Of a stretch of DNA of 64,000 bases, positions 12,568 through 27,500 are shown in pieces. The stretch spans positions 5,158,779-5,222,778 of the forward strand of contig NC_135781.1 of the NCBI RefSeq assembly GCF_028453695.1, in the 5' to 3' direction. The stretch is from Augochlora pura (lineage: Eukaryota; Arthropoda; Insecta; Hymenoptera; Halictidae). The position numbers were made by a program, and so were the translations under genes. Every line of letters begins with the position of its first letter. The first letter of the stretch is position 1. The notes below the pieces were generated by a model, which saw only the letters and a program-made list of their open reading frames with translations, did no database searches and was not told where the DNA came from.

Positions 12568-15500
12568 GTAAGCTGACGAATGGGGGAACCGATCGACTTC
12601 GATACGCAAATCGTTCGCGAAGAGTATTCAGATACCTTTGAAAATATATTCATTCTTTGGGGAATTTAGATGACTTGAATTTTGTTCGATGGCGAAGCGA
12701 TCAGTTTATTGTATAATAATTCTTTAATTCTTCTATTATTAAAAGTGGGATAGAAGAATAAAAATCTGCGAGTTTTACGATCCACAGTTGATTGTAAATC
12801 ATGTTAACGTCGACCAATTTTCGTACAACTCGTATACCATGATTGTGTGTGAATAAAATTCTGTACCGATACGCACATATATTACTAAAGAATTATATAT
12901 TATAATATACCTATAGAGATGTAGTATTTATTACTATATCAGGAAGTTAAAATCTTCTTTTAATATACCGCTTTCTACTAATCTCAAGGATCAGATTTCT
13001 TAATTAAGATTAGTAAACAGATTGCTATCAAGAAAAGTCCTTGTCAAAAATTGTCAACTTTTAGACTTTGAAAATAATCAGTCAAGATCAAGATTGCGGT
13101 ATCTTGTTAACATTATCTTCCACTAGATCGAAATTATGGAATCGATCTAGCATGATCGTGACTTTTATCTCTCTTGCAGCTTTTAAGTAGAAGTTTCCTT
13201 AAATAATTGCAAAAGACCCCCATCTCGTCTCGTTTCGAGCCAACCAAACCCATTTTCTTCGAAGTAACCGCGAAACGTTCGTAACTAACAAGCTAGATCG
13301 TGGCGACGCAGTTGATCCCACTTCTGCTGACAACAGCTCGCGAAACTATCGTTTCCAACCGGGAGCGTTTTCTCGCGCTGACTCTCTCTCTCCCCGCGGG
13401 ATACATTCGAGTTCGAGTTGCGCGTAGTTCGATGCGAAAACCGAGCCAACGAACACGGTAGCTGTATGAAAAATTCCGGGCCGGGTCCCCGTGAGATCAG
13501 CGCTGGCGTAATTTCGTTTTTTCTTCGTCATCCACCGCCTCGGGTTCGTCAGGACGGAGGCTCGCAAAGTGGAGTGCAAAACCGTCGCGATCTTCGCGAG
13601 CAAGTCGCAGTCACGTCCGCGTTCCTTTGGTCTGCAAGAGGCGTCTAATCGACGCGTTCCTCGCGTTTGACTTGCGACGAGGAAGTTCGCGACTGGCCCG
13701 AGTTCGGATCACTGGATCACCGTGACTGGGAATGGCGACCAAGTTTCCGATTACCTTTGCCCCGGCTGCGGAGGAATTATGCATTTTAATCCGCGGCTAC
13801 GTTGCTCCCGCGGCGGAAGTATCGCCGGTGATCGGAAGCGCCTGTGAACGTATCCGAGGAAAAAGAAAACTTCTTCCGGTCACGGGGCGCGGCGGTGGTT
13901 CGAGACCCCGCGTAGAGTCTCGGCGGCGCGGAGCCGTGAACTTTCGTAAACTGAACTCAAACACGGGTCACGGGCTGCCGGGAAGTTTAACGAAGAGCAA
14001 GAATAACCGGGGACGTTTAATTAGTTCCAGCGGCTATAATATCGTTCGGAGTGGCACTCGTGGTGCCGTGGAGGGTCGACGTCAATATGACCTGCCTGGC
14101 CGTTGGCAATCCGCGGCCAACAGTCGAGTGGCGACGCGGCGACCTCAAGCTCCAGAAGTAAGTGATGTAACGAACCGTCGGATAGGATCCCGAGTCTTAT
14201 CGCGTGGATTTCCCGCAGATCCGACGTCGGCCCGGATAACACGCTCACGCTGAGGAACGTGCAGAGAACCCACGAGGGCAACTATTTCTGCCACGTGAAG
14301 AATCCGCTCGGGTCCGACGAGATCACATACACCCTGCAAGTTCAAGGTATGTAGAGAGACCCCGGGAACCGGGAGTAACGGCGGCTTCTTTGACTCCGGT
14401 GTGCTCCCGCGCCACAATTGCTGCTACACCTACCTGCGAGCTATTTCTAATTAGTTCTAATAGGTTCTAATTAGTTCGGATGCGTCTGCGTCCTAGATAT
14501 TCCGATAGCTTCGTGTGCAGCTTTCGCCTTGTAACTCGCGCAACTCTCGAGTCTCCTTATTTCGTTCGGTGAATTCGTATTACGTTTGAAACGTGTATCT
14601 TCGCGAACGGTATATCTCAAACAAAATGAAGCTAATTTCGGTGCATTAAGACCCGGATGCCGGGCCGTTCTCAGTGCTATTCAGCCGGCAATGTCGACGA
14701 TCTCAGCTTCATGCATCAAGATTTGAAACATATTTTTAATACTAGAACTATCAAACTGGTCTACGATTTTTATAATCTCTGATATTATGAAAATGTGTTT
14801 GTCAGATATTTTTATACGAATTTCTTCGTTCAAGTATATATTCTTATTAAAATCGTAGAAAGTTTAAATAGATGCAATCACTATTATAAAATAATATAAA
14901 TAAGTTTATACCTTAGTAGTTTTAGTATTAAAGGTCCTCCATAGAGACCTATCGGTTTTTCCGTTGCTCCTAACATGGAAGTAAGATATTTAATTCAGTT
15001 GCCGAAAATTTAATAATTAAATGCTGATTCCTGGTACTAGACTGTATTTAATTTTGATACAATTTATATTACCATTAAACTATAGATCTTTATGAAAGAT
15101 AAAAATTATCTATATCAATTTCCAGACACAGGAGACAATCACAAGAATCTTTACTTCCTCAATCATTTTAATAAACTAAAATTAACGACGCTTTTAGTTT
15201 ATATTAATTTGTCCACTATTTTAAATTACCCTCCCTTATTTCTTACAAAATACATAATAAATATAATAAACATAATTGCATAAAATCTGCAGTCTAATTA
15301 TAATATACACTTCGATGAAGAAGCATACCTAAAAATTTCTCCTAGAAATATTTTTATAGCATCGGCAACAGTAAAAGGGAAGTCGGCGACCAATCATTTT
15401 GCCCTATATAGTAGTTCTAGTGTTAAGTACGCTCGGTCGAAATAACCCGGTAATCGCAGTCCGACGGTTAAGGACACGAAAGCCGATCGCGAGGTTTATT

Positions 15501-18500
15501 ATCTAGTCAGGAGGGTTGCGGTAACTTTTCGGCGGGGAGGCCGGCTGGCTACTATATTGGTACGAAGTATGAACTATTTAGCGCTCATGTATAATTCGGA
15601 AAACTTCGTATGTGTGCCACGCCTCGCAGGACCGAACTGAAACATGGTAGTAACTGGGATTAAACTTGGGAACTTTGCGGATCACGTGGGCTGTGCATAC
15701 GCTGAATTTTATGGAAAAAGAATCGAAGTTCACTGACCAACGAAAGCTTGAATATTGTCGCTATTTTCTGTTGCTTCAGAAAAATAATAAGTATGTGTTT
15801 ATTCAAATTTTTAGCGACTTTAATGTTAATATAGTGGTACGTCGATTATCCGATCCTCCGATATCAAAGTTAATGCGACGACTTTTTCATATAATTGGCT
15901 CAATCTAAGTCAAGCTACATGCAAAACGATTTATTGCGCAAATTAATAATGATGAAATCTGACTGAGGAATTAAAGAACCGTTTTAATAATCGGCTATTT
16001 ATTTCGCTCCCCTTAGCCCGGGCAAACGAGGCGTATATGTTTAATGGAACAGGTTTATTCAATAAATTCCACATAATTGCATCCCTATAACTTGATTCAT
16101 CATAAATTAAAACATTTCAATTCGGTAACAACTGTGTATCCCCCACCTAATTTTGAGGAACGATTAAGAGATGTCTTCTGTTTCGTTCGTTCGCACAACA
16201 AATTCCTACCTTATGACAAAGTATAATAAATATGTATAATAGAGCATTCGATCTAATTATAATACATATAAATTACTCCTGATATCGCAGTAAATCGACA
16301 AGGAATTTGTTCGTAATTCCGTGAGGGAATTAATTTCGAATGCTCCACGTTAATAAAATAAGAATGCATGTATAAAATAACCAGGTTATATAAAATGGAG
16401 ATATTATAGATCAAACAAACTATTTCGGATTTATAATTTAACTATAATTTAATTTTGGCCACCCCGACTGCGTCGTATTAAACGGCAAAATGTGATCATT
16501 CTCTTTCGCTAATTTCTCCGCGTAAAATCTCCCCCCACCCCGATTCTACCGTGATTTTCGTATTTCTTTATTTTCGCAGCACTCCCAACCCTTGCTTTCG
16601 CACCTAAGTCGGACCGGGACGCGTCCGCTTCGTTAAAAGTTATCGGAAACCATTTTCCGGCTGGCCGGGCGTCGCATTATTTTCCCAGCGAGTAATTCGT
16701 ACGTACGCGAAGCGCGCGGGGCGAGTGCGTGCGCGCGGGACGCGCTTCGTTATCCGGGACGTCGCGCGAATTCACACGGACGAACGACCGCTGACGTATG
16801 CGACACGATCCGGCGCGATCCGCGTGCATACGTGACCGCCGTCGGAATCGGTGAAAAATCCCGAGGAAAAGCGGCAGCCAAGTTCGACGTGGTACCCTCT
16901 GTTCGACGACCGCGATTCCTTCGGCATGGAAATCGAAAACGGGATTTGGAAATCCGAGCGGCGAACCAAGAATTCCGAGCCCCGTGACTTATGAATTTCA
17001 AGGATCTTTTACTAAACCGTGCAATTTAATGCTGCCGGGCGTCGATGCTCCGCCGCTTAAGAATGCTTCCGATATCTCTCGAGCTCTCCGCCCGCTTGCT
17101 GGTCTTTTCTGTCCGACAAGACGCTGATCATCGTTCGTACCACTTGTCTCGCTGAATAAAAGTTGTCTATATCGATTGTGAGAAATGTAACTGAAGTAAA
17201 CATATTTTTCGTTTTTTATTAATAATAATAATAAAAAGGTATAGATGATATAACACTGAACGTATAAGATTGAAGCTATCTAAATTTGACAATGTATGTC
17301 GAAATTCTTTATCAAAATTGCCCAAATTTGCCTAACGACAACTCCGCGGATAATGATCGTAGGATGATGATTCTTTTCCTAAATTAAAGCTTGAAACCTC
17401 TACTTTAAAACAGCCTATATCAATTTTAAATTCGATGCACCCTCGCTACTATAATCTTTTAAACATGAGTCCATGTTTGTCATATTAAAAATTGCAGGAA
17501 AGACAAAATGCATTTTATAAAATTGATTTACCGTTTACAGTATTTTTGTCATTCCGCCAAGTTGAAATAAAACACAACATTTAAATTCGAATAGACATAG
17601 ATGGTAAATACAAATTTTCCTCTTCCACTAGGAAATTACTACTATCGAAAAACTTCCGGTGATCATAACCGTGATGGAAACGGCTCGGTGTTAATGCGAA
17701 TTATTGTACCGCGTAATTAATCATGCACTCGGACGTTTCCAAACACTCGAGGTCGCGTCCCCTCTAATTGACGAACTTTGCACAGTGCCGCCCACGCCGC
17801 CGACTTTGCTGGCTACCGGGACGACGACCGACGCCGTGCAGCTGCAATGGAAGCAGGGCGACAATGGCGGCGCCCCGATAAAGGGATTCCTGCTGGCTTA
17901 TCGCCGCGAGTTCTCCGAATGGGAGGAGGTGATGCTGGATCGCAAAGCGGCCACCCACTTGCTCGAGGGGCTGCAGTGCGGGACCAGGTATCAGTTTACC
18001 TTGGCGGCCTTCAACCGCATCGGCAGCGGCAGCGCCAGCAAAATCGAGACAGCCAAGACGAACGGGACCAAGCCGATCGCGCCCACGAAGCATCAGCTGG
18101 TTAGGGTCAACCAGACGTTCGTCACCTTGGAGCTGGCGGCGTGGCAGGACGGCGGCTGCCCTTTGCTGTACTTCGTCGTCGAGTATCGCAGGCTACCCGG
18201 TGATTGGCTGCTAGGTAAGGACGTCGAGCAATAACCACAAACGTAATTCTAGCTAAAAGAAATGCCCCTTTTTATTATTTATATATTCTTAGATAAAAAA
18301 TTGTGCACCTTGTGTTGAGCGAAAGCAACAAGTTTAATTATTCGTTATTCGTGAGCAAGGTTAATTGAGTTCTTCGGCGTAGATATAAATTTAATTTGTT
18401 ATTTATATAATTTTCGACTGACAGGACAATGTGCATATTTTTAAGGATATAGGTAAATATGATACATCAAAATATTAAACAATAAGACGGGATACGAGAT

Positions 18501-21500
18501 AAAGAACTAGATATAGTAATAATATCGTGTAATTAATTAAGCTGATTTCTTTATGTTTCTTTATATTTTTAATACAGAAATTTTCTTATTATTCATAGAA
18601 AGATTTGCAATATTACATTGTCATTGAAGGCTCTCGAATCGAGCCGTGCGAAAATCGAAGTAAATCCTTCGAATCACGAGGCTGTTACATTAAACAGTGA
18701 TCATGATCTACGATTCCATTTCAGTGTCGAACAACGTGCCGCCGCAGTCAAGATTCCCAATCGTGGATCTGGAAAGTGGTACTAAATATGAGCTACGCGT
18801 GACGGCTTACAACAACGCCGGGTCCACGCAGGCCGAATACCTGTTCACCACCCAGTCGACGAACACTGGTAATCGAATGTATAACGAGGCCCCGCCGGAA
18901 ACGGAGGAGTCCTCCCTGTTTTTCGATGCGCACGTACTAGCGCCGAGCGTGATCTCGCTCCTGGTCGTGTTCCTGGCTGTGGCTGGAATCTGCTTTTGCC
19001 TGAAAATACGTAAGTTTCAAATTTCCTAACGCCGCGCGGCATACACGAGCAAATGGGTGGTATCGTTCGAAATTCATGAGTTCTATGGTAATCTTAATAT
19101 TTTCCGCGTGTAACAGGAACGATTTTTATTGACGGGTCGAACGTGTGCGAACCATTATACCACTTTAAGGTTAGATACGTGGAAGATCAGTGTTTCGAGA
19201 GAATGATTCACTGAACCCTTTGCAGTACGGTAGTACTGGCAATTTTCGTATAGTTCTTATATATGAAAGGATTGTTCAGAAACTATCGTGTACATACTTC
19301 AGAAAATTATTTGAATTAATATAAAATAACAATTATTATTTTAATAATTATTGAGATCCTCTCTCACAGGGTTATTATTATTTTAATTGACATTTGATCC
19401 GTATTACATCAATTAACGTAATGCAATTAATACAATATAATATTTTAATTAATATAATAAGCTTCCGGTAAATGAAGTACTGGTAATGACTATTCAACGG
19501 ATTATCTATGAAACCTCCCGTATCATTGCTATACCACAAAGGTTTGGTAACACAGAAAATAACCGCAGGACGAAATGAATTACATCGTTGCTAGTATTAA
19601 CAATTATCACATAAATAATAACCTGGAGAATCTAGCTTCAGAACTCGAAAAAAATCAGTACTGGACGCATTCATCGAACTTTTCAATCCAATTTCTCATA
19701 GCTTGAACAACGATGTCCGAACTGACATAACCTAAGCCCATTCTCGCTTCGAACTTATCTACAAATCCCAGACACCGTTTTAACGCTCCCCAGACCGGCG
19801 TCCTCTCGAGGACCAGCGAGCAGCCGTTACCAGATTAAAAGCCATTGCGAAACTCTCCGAACAAGCGAGACGAATCGCGTCCGCAAAATTTTCCGCGAAA
19901 TTTTCTTTATCTCGAGGAACGGTTCTAGCTGTCAGAGCGCGTGTACCGTGTTAAGCCTGCGCCGGACACGAGGGCAGTTCTAGGTACAAGGGTACACGGA
20001 GAGCGCAGCCGAGACAGTTGACGCGAACACGGTCAAAGTTAGCGAGTCGTAGGGATCGATCAGCCGGGCGAGCACACGCACGGGCGATCGATCGCGGTCG
20101 AAATTCAGCGGGACAAGTCTAAACGGTTGATCGAAGCCCCCCGCCTACGAACCGACGACGTGTCGCCGACGTTCCGGGCGTGTAGATAGGATTTCACCGG
20201 CAACGGCAATTTGCATTAAGCCAGAAGGGCGTGACGGCACCGCGCTTCGTGCTACTTGTCGTTATTGAGTAGCTAAACGTCGCAGGATTGTACTCCAATT
20301 ACGAGGACTGCCGTCGGGAGAGCCTTCGGTGAGCGTGATATCCCCCCCCCCCCCCGCTCGAGGGGCGGGGAGGGGGGCAGGGAGAAAATTGATACCCGCC
20401 ATTCGAGCTACCCTTATCCTTCTTTTCCGACCCCTTTCATTGCCAATCCCTTTCCGCTCAGCGACGGATGTACGGTGCTGGACGAAAGAACAAGACATTC
20501 GACGTTATTTCGTAATTGTTTATATTTCAGTGCGGGACGCGTCTTCTTAAATTTCTCTATCGCTTTTAATCGTAGAACGATTAAACAGGCCATATTTTAC
20601 CCAAAACCAATTTCCTGTATCAAAAAATAATTTTTTCGCCAGATTTACAGTTAAATTTATTAAGTGTCATGTTTGTAGTAACTTTTTGCTAGGAACGACG
20701 ATATTGTATTAGTACTGTAAATGGGTGAAAAGAAGGCAGACATGTTAACTTCATTAGAAGAATTGATTTATAAATATTTTAATTAGCATGTAATATATTC
20801 TTAGACATAATTACGTCTTCACGGAGAGAAGAAGTTTCTAAAATTATTTTCTCCTCGCTAATTCAGCAAACACTGACACATAAATAATTCGGGTCAAGAC
20901 AGACCCAGTTTAATTAACCAACAGTTAACGAGTGGAGTTCTTAACGCGTACTAAAAAAAAAGACGTTTTCACTAGGATAATTAAATGAACGGTACAACTA
21001 TCTCGGATGAAAATTGACCTAGCCATCGCCTCGCGAAGGTCAACATAACCTAAACTCGTCCCAAAACGCGGCCCCGACCATAAAAATTCAAGGTAAACAA
21101 CCGGGGACCCCTCTCAAAGAGAGAAAATTGATACTCGCCGTTCGATCTCCCGTCCTCCTTCCGTTCTTCACCGCCACCCCCCCCCCTTTCTTCTCCGGTC
21201 CCTCTTTCCGCTCGGCGCGCCGGAACGCGCGGCTTTTTTATCCCCGGCGAGCCGTTTCCGTCCGCGACGAGCGCGTAGCCGATGTATCAAACCCCCGGCG
21301 AAATTCGATTAATTAAAAGCTCCGTCAACGGGTCGACGGGACTCCGCGCGCAATTATGCAACGCGCCGTCGACGTTAACAGGGAGCGGCACGCTCGGTCG
21401 GAATCCGATGGTACGCGGAGAATGACACGACCGACAAACATTTACGCTCGCCGGGCTCTCTTCGGTGGTGGCCCCCCTCGGATGCTTTTCGCCGATTCCG

Positions 21501-24500
21501 TTTTCTCGCGGAATCGTCGAACCCGAGACCTCTCTATTCCTCGGGAGGAGGGCCACGGCGTCGTTCGTCGCGGCTGTTTGTTCCCGTGTTTGTTTTACAA
21601 GGATGTTTGTTCGTTGTTGAGGGTCCGTTCTCAGCCGGAGTTACGAACGTTCTAATTCTCAACGATCCACCGACGAGATAAACATAACGCGTGCTGCGGC
21701 CGCAACATCGTTGACCTGATTTATCGAATGTCCACATCCGGGCGGGTTGCGAAGACTCCGGCGGTGAAGGGCGAAGGGAGAATTCGAAAATAGTTGACAG
21801 GCTCGATTTTAATAGTAATAGGAACGAAGAAAAATAATAGCAATCGGATCGCGAATTTTTATGTAGAATAGATCGAGTATACAGAATGGAAAAGAAATAG
21901 AATATTCATTTCCTCTTTGCTGATTTTAATAAAATCTCGCGATACAGATTCCGTGTTATTAATTTCTTCTACGTCGAAATAAAAATAAATTCTTCTGTTA
22001 TCATAGTTTAGAAACAAAAGTACATAAAGGCAATAAAAGTAACAAAAATTTATTTTTATTAAAAATAATAAGGATAAATAAGTGCTGAAAAGAATCGTAG
22101 CGCAAGGGGTTGAACGACGCTTGTCCATGTTCATCGTGGATGCGTGAAATTCACAACCCTATAAGAATGTTTTACGGAACGGGACGTATTCAAGATTCGT
22201 TTTACGTAATTTGTGGTACCTGTTACGAGATAATGCAGCACGGTTGCTTGGTTATTGTAATTACGAGACTGTTTCGAGTAAATTGTCCGTGTTAAGTCGC
22301 CGCTTGGACGGATGGCATACCTTTGCACGTACGTCCAGATTCTCGTAACCAATTGTGAACGCGGGACACGCGGTGAAATTCTCCGAATAACACTGTCCAG
22401 AATCACGTCGGGGCTCGAACGTTCGGGAAACCGGTTCGAAATCTATTAATCCTGTACAGTTTGGACAAATTTGATAGATCGAAGAAGTTGAAAAAGAAAA
22501 ATTAAGAAACGTTGCTAACGCGATGAATAATAATAAATATAAGCGAATTATAATGATATACAGTATATGATAAAATTAAATGATATAGCAATTGCGGAAG
22601 GCTAGTATAATAACTAAAGCTAATAAAATAACTAAAACTAACTGCAACAATATACGAGTGAAAATTAATTTGAAAAAGAAATTAATGTCAGTGAAATTGT
22701 TTCGACAATTATTTTCGTCCCTTGAATTAACCTTTGAATGGTGAACCATTTTCACAATAATTCGTGATGCTCACAACAATTTTCTCTTTCGTTCACCTAT
22801 TTTGTCAAGCATAATTCTGAAGATATTTCATGTAGATTTATTAATCGTTTCATTGTTCTTATAGTGTATCAGTTTATTTAATTGCTGAATGACGATTAAT
22901 TAGGTGGCTGTTCTAATTTAATACTGAGACGTTTAAAAGAAATATGATTTAGGGATATTATTTCATACTAAACAGTATTATTTGATTAATGTGATACTGA
23001 CATATCATTAAATGTACGGTGAATTAAATATACATTAGTACAAAATCTAGTGGAAATAATATCTCACCATTTTCGAAAGTCAAATTATTATTTGGAAAAT
23101 GAAAGATTAAAAGCCCTTTTCCTTGAAACTTCGTCGTTTAAATATATCTCAGAATTGAATTAAATAACTTGTATACTAATAAACGATGACACTCCTTATT
23201 AATTATGATAAGCAAACGAGAGTTACTATAATTCCACCTCACTCCTATATTGGTGACACAGTTTACCCAGCAATTAATGGATAACCGAAATGGCCGATTT
23301 AATTCCGACATAGATTGCTGCTCCTTCCGTCTTTAGAAACCATTCCGGCATGTTTGCAGATGCAGAACGGACCGGTCGAGCGAACGATCCGAACTCGCAA
23401 ACGCAGGCCGCACTAGAGAACAAACACAACATGGAGCAAAGGGAACAGTACTATGCGACGGTGAGGAAACCCGGCCAGCAGTCGCCCTGTCGCGAGGTGA
23501 GCGCGCTGGAAAGAATTCCCGAATATTCCGAAGACATTTATCCGTACGCCACCTTCAATCTGTCCGAGCAGGAAAATCTCTCGGCGAATCCGATACGACC
23601 GGCGTTCTACTACGAACGTAGCGAAACGATGCTGCAAAGCAATCAGGTATTAGCATCCCCCCCTCGACGTTCCATCTGGTCTGTGACGCCCGGCGAAAAT
23701 CGGTCTATCAATGTTTCGTAGAAAACCGTGGACGAAAGTGCTCGCGAACTAAATTGAAAACAGACAACGGAGAAGAATTCTATTCTACTAAGCGGATTTT
23801 ACGAGTTCATAATAATAGTTGATCTTTTAAGTCTTGGCGAGGAAATGGTTTAACGTGCCTTCGGTGAAATATGATTACAAGACCGCGGATTTTATGCAGT
23901 TCTGACAACATTGAATTATTGTCACTTGAAATAGTAAGAAGATTGGGAAAGAATTTAAATATGTCTATCTTGAATCTATTATAATTATTATGAGAAAGAA
24001 AAGCTATTTCTATTTGTAGCAATTGATGTAGACAGTTTTTATTTTTCATGAAAATCCACAGTATAGTATATTTATAAAAGAGATTTTCGATTTTGTTTCC
24101 GGTAAATAATTCGATTTATGTGAGAATATTTTATTAGGATTTTTCTTTTTTTCGTTCGACTATTTGCGTTTTCAAATCTGAATGTCACGGGTTTTAGGAA
24201 CGGTGCTCCAGATCTGGAAATGAATTCGTCTCGTTAAACGCATTCTTTCAATTTATTCGAACTGGAATCTTCGATTAGGCGGTTTGGAGATAGCCTAATA
24301 TACACCTCGATAACCAGACAGAGTACCTCAGGTATTTTCGGAATTTTTCGATAATCCGATTTTTCACCGAAACCGTTCCGCCTGTCAAGATAGCGGGTTT
24401 AAACCTCGCTGTGCAAAATGTTTTTTTCCTGGCCGTGTTATCGAGCGTTTCATCCATAATCTAATTTGACTGAACGTTCGCTTCCTGATATAGTTTTTTC

Positions 24501-27500
24501 GATGAGATGAAATCGCAATCGGCGATTAATTAACAAATATTAAAAATCTTTTTAAGATCGAATTACTTTCTTGTAAAAATAGGAACAAAAATCTGTAAAC
24601 TTATTAATATTTGTTCTTATTTTGGTATTTAACAGTCTAATAGTGCGTGATAGAACACAATTCAGGGATTTAGGAAAAACTTAACGTGATATTGTTATTG
24701 GCAAAAATGTAATTTCCACAGTATTATAATTACAATTAGTGAATCAAATTGCGTAAATGAGGATATATTTTAATTAAAACTGTATTAGGTTGAACTAGTT
24801 GCTATTTATTATTAAAAACGTAAATGATACAGAAGTGTCAAAATTAGTGAAATTAATTTATCGAATATACTTAATTAAACTGTCTTAGTATTTTACTCGA
24901 TTATATTCTATTGTTCTCACGCGAGAAGTTACTAAGCCAGTCTAAAGATTTTATTTATTATTACTGAATTTTGAAAAAGGCTACTTGATCAGAAAATCCC
25001 TTAGAAATGAATCTTCTTGACTGAATTGCATAAATAACTCAATATTAGTATCCGCGTAAAATAATTTACTAAATTACAATTACTTGAATCAACCATGAAA
25101 GACTTTGATAGACCGAGGGGACTTCCCGCCTCGTTGTTTCTGTCTCTGGTACCGGAGTAGTCGCAAAACCGCATAGAGCCACGTGTTCCTGACTCATAAA
25201 CGTTTCAGTGCGACATGGACCAGTACACGAAGGTTCGCGGCCGTGCGCGTCGCAAACTGAAGTCCTTCAAATCCGAATCGGAAGAGTACGACACCCTGGG
25301 CTCGGACACCGAGACGGACGTCGGCAACAGCAGCCGCACGGAGTCCTCGAACCACCAGGACGACTCCCGGCCGGCGTCGAAAAACTCGATCGGCCAGAGG
25401 AAGCAGCTACTGGCCCTGGTCCCGAAGCAGGTTCATCATAGTAAGTTAGTATTCGATTTTCTATGTCGACGCCGCCAACAGCCTTAACAGCATCCGGTCG
25501 CCACTAACGACTCACCTTTCTCGCATCAACGTCTCGCGTGCACCTTCCAGATGTGATGTACCACACGAACGAATCGAGTACATCAACCGAACCGTCACCA
25601 ATTTCTGAGAGGAAGACCTTCCCGAGGCTCGAGAAGCAAAGGTAAGCAGACTGTCGGCTCGCTGTCGAAGCAGACAGCGAATCCATCGGGGTCTACCGAT
25701 GCGGATCAATTGTAACTGGACTGCGAATTCCATGCATTTATAACAAAAATGGAGAAAGAGTCCATAAGTATCGATGTGTTTCGATTTATTAAAATTTTTT
25801 AAGAGTAATTAACGTGTGTTGCTTTGTAACAATGAAAAGATTACGGATCTTTGTGAAAGATACAAATTGTACAGAAAAGAAGTTAAATAAAAATATATTT
25901 ATTCTTTTAATAGTCTCAGTATATTAAAAATAATGTAATAATATTCTGAGGCATTTCTAACATATTCAATATTCTATATTTTATTTATCTATTTTTGTCA
26001 GGAATGCATAAAATCCGCAGTCTATTTACAACGATGCAAAGACTGCATTTATGTGGACATTTCGTCAATTTTATTGTAATGTATGCTAAGAAAATTCAAT
26101 TTTCTATGAGAAAATATTTATAAATTCAGCAACCTCAAAATGATAAATATGAGACCGATTAGTTAAACGTGTAAAAATTGAAATTAATCATTTCAAACTG
26201 AATAGAATAATCAAATACTGCTAATATCGAAAAATAAAGTAAAAAGAATATTTATACTTGGTATCCATGCAGTAACTACAAAGTAGTAAATACTAAAAAT
26301 ACGGTTACAATGTTTTATAACTCATTAAACATCTATTTAGCTTCCATAACTAGCAATTAATGTTGGCAACAACTATTTTTCCTAGAAATTTACAATTCAC
26401 TTGTCTCTTTGTCAGATTACGATTAAACTTTTTGTCACATTTCAATTGTACATAATTCAGAAGATTACAACGTTCGAGCATCCCTTAGCCAGCCATATCA
26501 GTTTTCATCCCCGTAACGTCTACCATGACGAACGCGTTTTTCTTGATTTACTTTTCCATCTTTTGGTTACACGCGATATATCCGGCATTTGCATTTATAT
26601 TAAACTCCGAACATAGCGCGAGCCGCCCGTTCACAAAAGCTTTCAACTCCAAAAGCTACAGGAGCGAGGACTCATGAACTTGTTCGAATAATAATGCTTA
26701 TCGAAATGATTTATCGACCGTCGAAATCGACCGATCCATCCGCAGTCGATCCGGCGGCAAACTCGTTTGCAAAAATTTGTACCCTCCACCGTGTAACATA
26801 GACATTTTCAATACGAAGACCAGGTATAAATATAGGCTGATTAAAATTCAGCACATAGTTCGCGCTTTCCTGTTGGAATTGCATTTATAACAGAATTAGT
26901 AGATGGATATTGAAACAGTAAAAGACTAAAAGAATGATATAAATTATTGAACCCATCTTATCTTTATGTTATTGAAATTATAGAAACTAGGCTTTTATTT
27001 GGCTCTTATTTTGAACAGACGGCGCACAAAATCTGTTGAACAGTCTGCAATATAATTTGCCTAGTAATAAAGTGTTAATAATGATTCTAAATTACTTTAG
27101 GAATAAGAATATTAACAAGAATCCATTGACTTATTTCAAGAAATCTTCTAGACGACACACAGCGCGGACGAATTGTAAGATTTTGGACAGAAATCGAAAT
27201 GCTCTCACGTAACAATTTATTCCAATTATGTAGCAAACAATTGTAGACAACCCCAAAGAGTGCACGGAAATGTTTAACACCATTTTCGGAGGGACTTTAC
27301 GGCGATCTCTATTTTTCTAACGAATATTAAATTTTTCTGGACAAAAGACGTTTGTATCAGTTAATAGAGAGTGAGTTACTCTACGTCGGATGTTTAATTT
27401 TTTAAAATGATATCTGGCGGAGCCGGCTTGTTAGTCTAGTAAGAATGAGCGCGGGGAGGGTGAATGGTCGGATCCCTGACCTAGATAGGAAGCGGGCGAG

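Larger units (their letters stand above)
19010..23359 (+). other. Dscam2-like intron between TM and tail exons
   Basis: Two GC-rich islands (about 19790-20500 and 21060-21760) lie in otherwise AT-rich sequence. The first holds a C14 run at 20342-20355 followed by G-rich sequence. A degenerate CCCCTT-family repeat lies at about 21940-22117. No exon of good quality was found, although a short microexon would be invisible here. Confidence 0.55.

Noticed and set aside
13890..13905. tRNA B-box-like GGTTCGAGACCC
   Set aside because: No A-box or cloverleaf could be found around it.
13732..14253. A 173-codon plus-strand frame
   Set aside because: It crosses the Ig10 exon in a different frame. The Ig reading with Cys, Trp and good splice sites is clearly the real one.
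19205..19235. AACCCTTTGCAGTACGG, resembling a CCCCTT-family MITE end
   Set aside because: No matching inverted end or TTAA partner was found nearby, so it is too weak to call.
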